Positions 1 to 5,768 of a stretch of DNA of 6,198 bases are shown here, piece after piece. How positions within the stretch are numbered: position 1 is the first letter of the stretch; the number at the start of each line of letters is the position of its first letter. Made by a program: the position numbers and the translations under genes. The notes below the pieces were generated by a model, which worked only from the letters and a program-made list of their open reading frames with translations, was not told the origin of the DNA and ran no database searches. The stretch covers positions 1 to 6,198 of the forward strand of contig CANRXN010000068.1 of assembly GCA_947643945.1 (NCBI GenBank). Direction: 5' to 3'. Source of the stretch: an uncultured Clostridium sp. Its GTDB lineage: Bacteria > Bacillota > Clostridia > TANB77 > CAG-508.

Positions 1-2
1 AA

Positions 3-1163
3 AACATAGAAAAATTATATGGAAATACCTTAAATACCAGTGTATCTAGGTTGGAAAAATATAGAAGTTGCCCTTTTTCTTATTACTTGCAATATGGACT
101 AAAACTAAAAGAAAAAGAAAGCCTAAAAATCCATACCTTTGAAACGGGTTCCTTTATGCACGAAACCATTGACGAGTTTTTTAAGCAAGTACGAGAACAA
201 GACTTAGCTTTAGCCGAAATCGAAGAAGAGCAAATCTACCAAATGGTATCCAGAATTATTGATAAAAATTTAGAGCAAGCCAAAAACTTTATTTTCCGTT
301 CAACCGCCAAGTACCAAGCCTTAGTAAAACGACTAAAAAAGATAGTAGCAAAGGCGTTAAAATACATCATACAAACCTTAGTATATAGCGATTTTTCAAT
401 CGAAGGAACAGAAATTGAATTTGGTAAAAAAGGAAACTATAAGCCAATCTTACTCACATTAGAAGATGGAAAAAAAGTTGAAATCACAGGAAAAATCGAC
501 CGAATTGACACCGCTTGTGGAGAAGACGGAAAATATTTAAGAATTATAGACTATAAATCCTCTAGTAAAAACATAGACTTAAACGAGGTATATGCGGGAT
601 TACAAATTCAATTATTAACCTATATGGATGCCATTTGCAAAGAAGAAGACATCATGCCAGCAGGCGTATTCTATTTTTCTTTATTAGAGCAAATGATAAA
701 AGCAAACAAAAAAATAACCGAAGAAGAAATCGAAGAGCAAATTCGAAAAAACTTTAAAATGAAAGGCTTAATCTTAGCCGATGTAAAAATCATAAAAATG
801 AATGACAACACCCTAACCACAGGAAGCTCTAAACTAGTACCAGCAGCCATAACAGCCTCTGGGGCTGTCAACGAAAAGTGGACAAATGGTGTAAAAAAGG
901 AAGAATTTAAAATATTACAAGACTACATTGACCACATTATTAAGCAAATTTCAAAAGAAATATTAAGTGGAAAAATAGACCTAAAACCATACAATAAAAA
1001 TGGCAAAACGCCGTGCCAATATTGTGAATACAAAACAGTATGTGGCTTTAACCCAAAACAAAAAAGCAATACCTACAACTATATTGACAAAAAATCAAAA
1101 GACGATATCATAAGAAAAATGCAACAGGGATTTGAGGGACGTTCCTTAAAATCCCTATATTAG
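3..1163 (+). CDS. addB: AddB, ATP-dependent helicase/nuclease subunit B (C-terminal part, 5' truncated by window)
   Basis: The frame is open from the first complete codon at position 3, so the gene begins upstream; the TTG at 51 is an internal leucine (SRLEKYRSCPF), not a start. About 386 C-terminal residues are visible of a family that usually exceeds 1,100. AddB pairs with AddA to process double-strand DNA ends for RecA-dependent repair in the cytoplasm. The visible part is the RecB-like PD-(D/E)XK nuclease domain: GKIDRID (Asp codon 498-500), then DYKSS (Asp codon 549-551, Lys 555-557) and a QLLTY helix. Four cysteines match the family's Fe-S staple: one in SCPF (codon 69-71) and three spaced C-x2-C-x5-C near the C-terminus (1014, 1023, 1041). 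The stop is TAG 1161-1163. There is no in-frame CGG and no frameshift. addA, the usual partner, does not follow in this window. Confidence 0.95.
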   Translation, partial: NIEKLYGNTLNTSVSRLEKYRSCPFSYYLQYGLKLKEKESLKIHTFETGSFMHETIDEFFKQVREQDLALAEIEEEQIYQMVSRIIDKNLEQAKNFIFRSTAKYQALVKRLKKIVAKALKYIIQTLVYSDFSIEGTEIEFGKKGNYKPILLTLEDGKKVEITGKIDRIDTACGEDGKYLRIIDYKSSSKNIDLNEVYAGLQIQLLTYMDAICKEEDIMPAGVFYFSLLEQMIKANKKITEEEIEEQIRKNFKMKGLILADVKIIKMNDNTLTTGSSKLVPAAITASGAVNEKWTNGVKKEEFKILQDYIDHIIKQISKEILSGKIDLKPYNKNGKTPCQYCEYKTVCGFNPKQKSNTYNYIDKKSKDDIIRKMQQGFEGRSLKSLY

Positions 1164-1166
1164 GGA
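1126..1166 (+). other. Overlapping inverted repeats at the addB 3' end (alternative hairpins)
   Basis: AGGGATTT (1126-1133) can pair with AAATCCCT (1149-1156), with a weaker inner AGGGA/TTCCT pairing. The same TCCCT arm also belongs to a perfect short palindrome, TCCCTA (1152-1157) with TAGGGA (1161-1166) around a 3-base loop. The two hairpins share bases, so they exclude each other. There is no U-tract after either, so a standard intrinsic terminator is not supported. The structure spans the last addB codons and its stop, just before the transporter ribosome binding site. A processing or weak attenuation role is possible but unproven. Confidence 0.4.
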
Positions 1167-1196
1167 CTAGAGAATGCTCTTAAATTAAATCAAAAC

Positions 1197-1204
1197 AAAG
1201 GAGG
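1197..1204 (+). promoter_or_regulatory. Ribosome binding site of transporter 1
   Basis: AAAGGAGG lies 13 bases before the ATG at 1218, a slightly long but usable spacing. It supports 1218 as the start, in the 54-base gap after addB. The paralogue's start at 2524 encodes the same N-terminus, which confirms the choice. Confidence 0.75.
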
Positions 1205-1217
1205 ACAGGGAAAACCA

Positions 1218-2514
1218 ATGGAAAAAACAAATGAAATACAAATGAGAAAACGAAACATGAAACTATTTCCAACCTACAAAAAATTAGCATGGGACTATTT
1301 ATTTTATTACACCATTGACTTTTTATTTTTAACCCAAGTAAAACACATTAGTGCTGCCAATGTAGTATTACTAACATCAATCAAATCAATTTTTGGGATA
1401 TTTTTGCAAATACCTGCTAATGTAATAATAGATTTTTTAGGAAGAAAAAATAGTGTCATATTAGGAAATATTTTAAATTGCTTATATTTAAGCTTATTTA
1501 TGCTAAGTGGAAATTTATTTGATTTAATCATAGCTATGTTCTTTTGTTCCTTGGCAAAATCTATTAAAGATATTGCAGAACCTAGTTTGTTAAACGAATC
1601 GATTCCACCTTCTAGGTACAAAAGTAGCATATTTGCCAAACTAAATGCCAAAGGAGCATCACGGATATTTTATTTTAAGTGGAATTTCTAAAGTAATAGC
1701 AGGCTTTTTATTTGAAATAAATGGCTATTTACCATTTATCTGTTCATTAGCGGTGTCTATTTTAGTAAGCATTTTATCAATGTTTTACATAGAGCCAGTT
1801 AAAAAACAAAAGAAAAATGGGATAACCAATGTTAAAAGACAAATAAAAGAGATACAACAAGGCTTTCAATATGTACTAAAGGCAGAAAGAGTAAAGGCAT
1901 TACTACTAGCAGCGGCACTAATTGCAAGTTTGCTATCAATTTTAGTAAATTATAGAACCAGTTTATTGCAAGATGTTAAAACGCCAGCAGCTTTTATGGG
2001 AATTATGGCGGCAGCGTTAAGTGTAGCATCTGCTTATGGCTCCAAAAAACAAAATGAATTTCACAATCGTTTTGGAAACAAATCCATCGTTGTCATGGCA
2101 TTGATAATTTCCATTAGTACCTTAATAGCAGGAATAATAGGTCTTAAGGCAGAAGGCTCAGCTATTTTGATAATGCTAATTATTGTCTTGTACTTAATTA
2201 CTAAATTTGCTCATGGAATGTTTTATACTATTATTGAGCGATATCTTAGAAACTTTACGAATAAAAATATAGACACTAAGGTTTTTGCGACAAAAAACCT
2301 ATTTGTTAATGTAATTTCAGCCATTATGGGAATATTAGCATCCTTTTTATTAGATAAAATGTCAACAGCTTATTGTATGATAACAGTAGGAATTGCATTT
2401 ACCATTTTATATTTATTAATGGGAATGTATATGAAAACAAGAGTAGGACTAAAACCAGAAGAATATTCAAAAGAAGAAAGAAAATATGACGAATTATTAG
2501 AAGATGGGGATTAG
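1218..2514 (+). CDS. MFS transporter, copy 1, needs a +1 frameshift at CGG 1662
   Basis: This is an integral membrane transporter of the major facilitator superfamily; the substrate cannot be inferred. Frame one covers residues 1-148 (1218-1661) and would stop after only nine more codons. Skipping C1662 and reading GGA at 1663 as Gly149 joins it to the frame that runs to the TAG at 2512-2514, giving a 431-residue product. This matches the intact neighbour of 429 residues, whose equivalent bases read TCA GGA TAT with no C. Recognisable parts are the MFS motif-A-like loop DFLGRK (residues 72-77), many hydrophobic segments consistent with about 12 helices, and a basic central loop (EPVKKQKK) followed by VLKAERVK. 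Codons on both sides of the shift stay conserved with the paralogue, so the gene does not look decayed. It could be called a pseudogene, but the shared CGG pattern across the window argues otherwise. Confidence 0.85.
1659..1665 (+). other. CGG +1 frameshift site 1 (TCA C GGA)
   Basis: The incoming frame reads TCA (Ser148) then CGG. Skipping C1662 gives GGA (Gly149), then Tyr and Phe, aligning with SGYY of the neighbouring paralogue. The paralogue carries the uninterrupted TCA GGA at 2965-2970, which makes the extra base unambiguous. Confidence 0.85.
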
Positions 2515-2526
2515 GAGGAACCAATG
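2512..2526 (+). promoter_or_regulatory. Overlap of stop codon and ribosome binding site between the transporters
   Basis: The TAG of copy 1 (2512-2514) overlaps AGGAGG (2513-2518), which is followed five bases later by the ATG of copy 2 (2524-2526). This tight arrangement suggests co-transcription and translational coupling. If so, ribosomes reaching the end of copy 1, which requires the shift at 1662, could help copy 2 initiate. Confidence 0.7.
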
Positions 2527-3813
2527 GAAAAAACAAATGAAATACAAATGAGAAAACGAAACATGAAGCTATTTCCAAGCTATAAAACTTTAAGTTGGGA
2601 CTACATATTTTTTTACACGGTAAATTTCTTATTTTTAACACAAGTAAAAAATATCAATCCAGCAGATGTCGTCTTAATTGACTCTTTTTACTATTTATTT
2701 ACCATGTTTTCACAAATACCAGCAACCTTTATCATTGAATTTTTAGGAAGAAAAAACAGCATTATTTTAGGAAATATTTTAAGTTGTCTGTACATGGTAG
2801 TAATCATATTTAGTAACAACCTATTTAACTTAGTATTAGCAGAAATTTTAAGTGCTATCTCGTTTGCCATCAAAGAAAGTGCAGAACCAAGCTTATTAAA
2901 CGAGTCCATTCCAGCAAGTCGATACAAAAGTAAAATATTTGCAAAAATAAGCCAAAAAGGAAATTCAGGATATTACATCATAAATGCCATATGCACCATT
3001 ATAGCCGGATTTTTATATGAAGCAAATCCCTATATACCAATAATTTTATCACTTTGTGTATTATTGATAACGACAATGATGGCTTGTTTATTTATCGAAC
3101 CAGTAGCAAAAACAAAGAAAAAGAAAATTCAAAGTACAGACCAATTTAAAGAATTGAAAGAATCTTTTAAATTTGTATTAAAAGCAGAAAGAGTAAAAAG
3201 TTTGATTTTATATTCGGCTGTTATGGCTGGAATTATAAGCATATTAACCAACTATGAAATTAGCATGATGGAAGAATTAGAAGTTTCAGCAAGTTACTTA
3301 GGAATTCTATTTTCGGTGTTAGGAGTTATAGCAGGAATAGCAAGCAAAAAACAAGAAAAATTACATAATCGACTAAGAAACAAAACCTTATCCGTATTAG
3401 GATTTGCCATTATAGGAACTTGTATTCTGGCAGGTCTATTTGGAATTATGGCAGTCGATTATAAAATAGCAATTCTACTAGTTATGGTAGCATATTTGGG
3501 AAAATATATCTTTACAGCCATGTATTTTCCACTAATCGAAAAATACTTAAGTAACTTCACAAACGAAGAGATTGACACAAAAATCTTTACTGCCAATAAT
3601 TTTCTAAAAGGTGTTTCTGGTGCTTTATCTGGAATACTAGCATCCTTTTTATTAGATAGAATGGAAACGGCTTACTGTATGGTTATAATAGGTATTATTT
3701 TTGGTATTTTATTGCTATTAGTCAATCGATTTATGAAAACAAGAGTAGGACTAAAGCCAGAAGAATATTCCAAAGAAGAAGTAAAATATGATAAAATGAA
3801 ACAAATGGCTTAA
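2524..3813 (+). CDS. MFS transporter, copy 2, intact
   Basis: A 429-residue major facilitator superfamily membrane protein, complete in one frame from ATG 2524 to TAA 3811-3813. It has the same plan as copy 1: an N-terminal cytoplasmic MEKTNEIQMRKRN, a motif-A-like loop EFLGRK (residues 72-77, with Glu where copy 1 has Asp), a basic central loop around FIEPVAKTKKKK, and a charged C-terminal tail MKTRVGLKPEEYSKEE. The gene has no in-frame CGG; the serine-glycine codons matching the copy 1 shift site are plain TCA GGA (2965-2970). The substrate is unknown; drug or metabolite export is common in such families but cannot be assigned. Its AGGAGG overlaps the stop of copy 1. Confidence 0.9.
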   Translation: MEKTNEIQMRKRNMKLFPSYKTLSWDYIFFYTVNFLFLTQVKNINPADVVLIDSFYYLFTMFSQIPATFIIEFLGRKNSIILGNILSCLYMVVIIFSNNLFNLVLAEILSAISFAIKESAEPSLLNESIPASRYKSKIFAKISQKGNSGYYIINAICTIIAGFLYEANPYIPIILSLCVLLITTMMACLFIEPVAKTKKKKIQSTDQFKELKESFKFVLKAERVKSLILYSAVMAGIISILTNYEISMMEELEVSASYLGILFSVLGVIAGIASKKQEKLHNRLRNKTLSVLGFAIIGTCILAGLFGIMAVDYKIAILLVMVAYLGKYIFTAMYFPLIEKYLSNFTNEEIDTKIFTANNFLKGVSGALSGILASFLLDRMETAYCMVIIGIIFGILLLLVNRFMKTRVGLKPEEYSKEEVKYDKMKQMA

Positions 3814-3833
3814 AGCAGGAGAGGAGAGAACAA

Positions 3834-4679
3834 ATGGATTTATCGAATGAAAATGTTTTACATATTAAAAAAGATGGGGTAGAATATTTACAGTTTAAAA
3901 AGTTATTAGACTACCAAGATATCATTAATCATGCCTACAGCATAGGGGTAGACAAAAATTACAGAACAGCCAAGGCAAACAAAGAAAAACTACAAGAAGA
4001 TGTCTATCAAAAAGCACTAAAAGATTACGAAATTTTATGCCACGCTATGGGTTCTAAACCAGAACATCTGGTAAAAACCAACCAAGCACATACGGACGAA
4101 GTAAAAATTGCAAAAGAAAAAATTAAGGAAAACGAGCCAGATTTTAATTTAGAACAATATGCCAAAACCGATGGGTTAATTACCAATCAAAAAGGCATGA
4201 TGCTATCTACCACTAATGCCGATTGCATATTATTACTATTTTTTGACCCTAAAAACAAAGTAATTGCCAATACTCATTCTGGTTGGAGAGGAACTTTGCA
4301 AAGAATTTCTGTTAAGACTGTTAAAAAAATGAAAGAAGAATTTGGTTGCAGGCCAGAAGATATTATTTGTGCAATTTGTCCTAGTATTCGAAAATGTCAC
4401 TTTGAAGTGGAAGAAGAAGTAAAGCAAAGCTTTGAAGAAGAGTTTAAAGACATAGGAAATTTAAGCCAAAAAGAAATCATAAAAGAAACGGTTCCAAACC
4501 AAAAATGGAATATCGATACTGTAAAAATCAATCAAATCATTTTGCAAAAAGAAGGATTGAAACCAGAAAATATTATAGATAGTGGCATTTGTAGTGTGTG
4601 CCATTCGAAGATAATCCATTCTTATCGAATAGAAAAACAAGACTATGGATTAAACACAGCATTAATTGAATTAAGATAA
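3834..4679 (+). CDS. pgeF: PgeF/YfiH family protein (peptidoglycan editing factor, LACC1-like)
   Basis: A 281-residue cytosolic protein of the DUF152/YfiH/LACC1 family, close to the usual length. The start at 3834 follows a GGAGAGGAG ribosome binding site (3818-3826) and sits 20 bases after the transporter stop. Family hallmarks are visible: NQAHTDEV with His86, NADC with Cys131, and NTHSGWRG with His148, which are the expected metal/active-site positions, plus the later ICPSIRKCHFEVEEEV block. E. coli YfiH (PgeF) keeps non-canonical amino acids out of peptidoglycan precursors, and family members are also reported as purine nucleoside-processing enzymes, so the in vivo role here is not settled. 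The LD-carboxypeptidase directly downstream favours a peptidoglycan role. The gene is intact and has no in-frame CGG. Confidence 0.92.
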   Translation: MDLSNENVLHIKKDGVEYLQFKKLLDYQDIINHAYSIGVDKNYRTAKANKEKLQEDVYQKALKDYEILCHAMGSKPEHLVKTNQAHTDEVKIAKEKIKENEPDFNLEQYAKTDGLITNQKGMMLSTTNADCILLLFFDPKNKVIANTHSGWRGTLQRISVKTVKKMKEEFGCRPEDIICAICPSIRKCHFEVEEEVKQSFEEEFKDIGNLSQKEIIKETVPNQKWNIDTVKINQIILQKEGLKPENIIDSGICSVCHSKIIHSYRIEKQDYGLNTALIELR

Positions 4680-4708
4680 TATTTAGCTAAAGATAGAAGG
4701 AGAAGACT

Positions 4709-4762
4709 ATGAGTAATAAAGAAGAAACAAAATATGACGAGCAAAGGAGAATAGAAGAATGA
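4709..4762 (+). CDS. 17-residue micro-ORF overlapping the LD-carboxypeptidase start
   Basis: ATG 4709 has a good ribosome binding site (AAGGAGA, 4698-4704) and opens a frame encoding MSNKEETKYDEQRRIEE, ending at TGA 4760-4762. That TGA overlaps the ATG 4759-4761 of the next gene as ATGA, a classic translational-coupling arrangement. The next gene's own ribosome binding site, AAAGGAGA (4743-4750), lies inside this ORF. The peptide is very hydrophilic, with no membrane segment and no family I recognise. It may be a leader peptide, a true small protein, or a remnant of a lost gene. Confidence 0.45.
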   Translation: MSNKEETKYDEQRRIEE

Positions 4763-5682
4763 TATTACCAAGCAAACTAAAAATGGGAGATACCATACGG
4801 AGTAGTTGCACCATCTAATCCAATTGTAGGAGACAACATAGAAGAATTAAAAAAAGCCAAAGAAATAATAGAAAAAAAAGGCTTTCAAGTAAAACTTTCT
4901 AAAAACATCTATTCAAATACATTGCGGTTACAGTAGCGGGGCAAAAGAAAAAGCAGAAGATATAAACCAAATGTTTAAAGACCAGCAAGTAAAAATGATA
5001 TGGTGTGCCAAAGGAGGAAACAATTCTAACACGATTTTTGAATTTTTGGATTATGAAGCAATTAAAAAAAATCCCAAAATCTTATGTGGTTATAGTGACA
5101 TTACTTCCATCACCAATATAATCTCTGCTAAAACTGGACTAGTAACCTTTAGCGGAACTAACTTTAAAACTATTGCAACAGATGAAACAGACTATAGCTT
5201 GCAAGAAATATTAAAAAGATTTGTAGAAGCAAGCTTAGAACTAGGAAAAGAAAATGACGAATATAAAACCATAAAAGAAGGACAAGCCCAAGGACAATTA
5301 ATAGGGGGAAATCTTAATTTAATTCATAGTTTAGTTAGCGGAAAATATAAGATAGATTTTAAAGATAAAATACTATTTATCGAAGATTTAGGATTTGAAT
5401 CTTCTCCTGCTATGGTTAGTCACTTCTTAGCCCATATGAAGCAAAATGGAGTATTTGACCAAATTAAAGGAATGTGGATTCGGAAATTACCAACATGAAA
5501 GTAACATTTCATTAGAGCAAATTGTATTAGATACCATAGAAAATGACTATCAATTTCCTATTATCAAGTCCAATAACTTTGGTCATATTGACACAAAAAC
5601 CGTAATTCCAATAGGAACAAAAGCAAAAATTGATACCAACCAAAGACAAAAAATAAAATTAATAGAATCTTGTGTAGTATAG
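4759..5682 (+). CDS. S66 family LD-carboxypeptidase, needs three +1 frameshifts at CGG
   Basis: Serine peptidase of family S66 (LdcA/MccF-like), which releases the terminal D-Ala from murein tetrapeptides during peptidoglycan recycling; some relatives instead give microcin C7 immunity. Reading ATG 4759 and skipping C4798, C4925 and C5481 yields a continuous 306-residue protein, normal for the family, ending at TAG 5680-5682. Its N-terminus becomes LKMGDTIGVVAPSN, then NTLGYSSGAKEKAEDINQMF, WCAKGG and GYSDIT. The expected triad is present: Ser112 in GYSDIT, Glu208 in FIEDLGFE, His275 in NFGHID, the last followed by the usual VIPIGTKAKID. There is no signal peptide, fitting a cytoplasmic enzyme. 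All motifs and the triad are retained although the three shift points split the gene into four pieces, so decay looks unlikely. The AAAGGAGA at 4743-4750 supports the start. Confidence 0.88.
4795..4801 (+). other. CGG +1 frameshift site 2 (ATA C GGA)
   Basis: After ATA (Ile13) the frame meets CGG and would end at TAA six codons later. Skipping C4798 gives Gly14 in GDTIGVVAPS, the strongly conserved N-terminal strand and loop of S66 peptidases. Confidence 0.88.
4922..4928 (+). other. CGG +1 frameshift site 3 (TTG C GGT)
   Basis: After TTG (Leu55) the frame meets CGG and would stop at TAG three codons later. Skipping C4925 gives GGT (Gly56) and the family sequence GYSSGAKEKAEDIN. This is the only site where the base after CGG is T rather than A. 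Confidence 0.88.
5478..5484 (+). other. CGG +1 frameshift site 4 (ATT C GGA)
   Basis: After ATT (Ile240) the frame meets CGG and would stop at TGA shortly after. Skipping C5481 gives Gly241 in KGMWIGNYQHES, the expected strand-ending glycine before the C-terminal part that holds the catalytic histidine. Confidence 0.87.
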
Positions 5683-5707
5683 AATAAAGAAGGAGGAAAA
5701 CCTGCTC

Positions 5708-5758
5708 TTGCCTAAAAATAATAATAAAAGGGGTAAGTTTGAAAAAGACAGGTTTTAA
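5708..5758 (+). other. Possible 16-codon micro-ORF before the uracil-DNA glycosylase
   Basis: AGGAGG at 5691-5696, just after the LD-carboxypeptidase stop, has no obvious gene start in good range. The only candidate is TTG 5708, which opens a 16-residue basic frame (PKNNNKRGKFEKDRF after the start) ending at TAA 5756-5758. It may be nothing, or a leader like the micro-ORF at 4709. Weak support only. Confidence 0.2.
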
Positions 5759-5762
5759 GGAT
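5757..5762 (+). promoter_or_regulatory. Ribosome binding site chosen for the glycosylase start
   Basis: AAGGAT lies six bases before ATG 5769. An upstream alternative is TTG 5739 with AAGGGG (5728-5733). Family-4 glycosylases typically start a few residues before the W-x-x-L helix, which favours 5769. Confidence 0.45.
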
Positions 5763-5768
5763 AGTCAT

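Larger units (their letters stand above)
1213..3780 (+). repeat. Tandem gene duplication with near-identical ends
   Basis: The two transporter genes are a direct duplication. Bases 1213-1261 equal 2519-2567 exactly (49 bases), covering the end of the ribosome binding region and the first residues MEKTNEIQMRKRNMK. Near the other end, 2431-2478 and 3733-3780 differ at two bases in 48 (MKTRVGLKPEEYSKEE). The middles have diverged considerably. Conserved ends with divergent middles suggest either functional constraint on the cytoplasmic termini or gene conversion at the ends. Confidence 0.85.

Noticed and set aside
1164..1217. Promoter before transporter 1
   Set aside because: The gap is AT-rich with TAAATT-like strings but no convincing -35/-10 pair at proper spacing; read-through from addB is as likely.
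1213..3780. Repeated transporter ends as insertion-sequence or attachment-site repeats
   Set aside because: The repeats are coding sequence at matching positions of two paralogous genes; there is no transposase, inverted terminal repeat or integrase.
671..4427. Minus-strand open frames at 671-871, 1307-1651, 2399-2641, 2691-2927 and 4236-4427
   Set aside because: They are antisense shadows of addB, the transporters and pgeF, with no recognisable family and no fitting ribosome binding sites.
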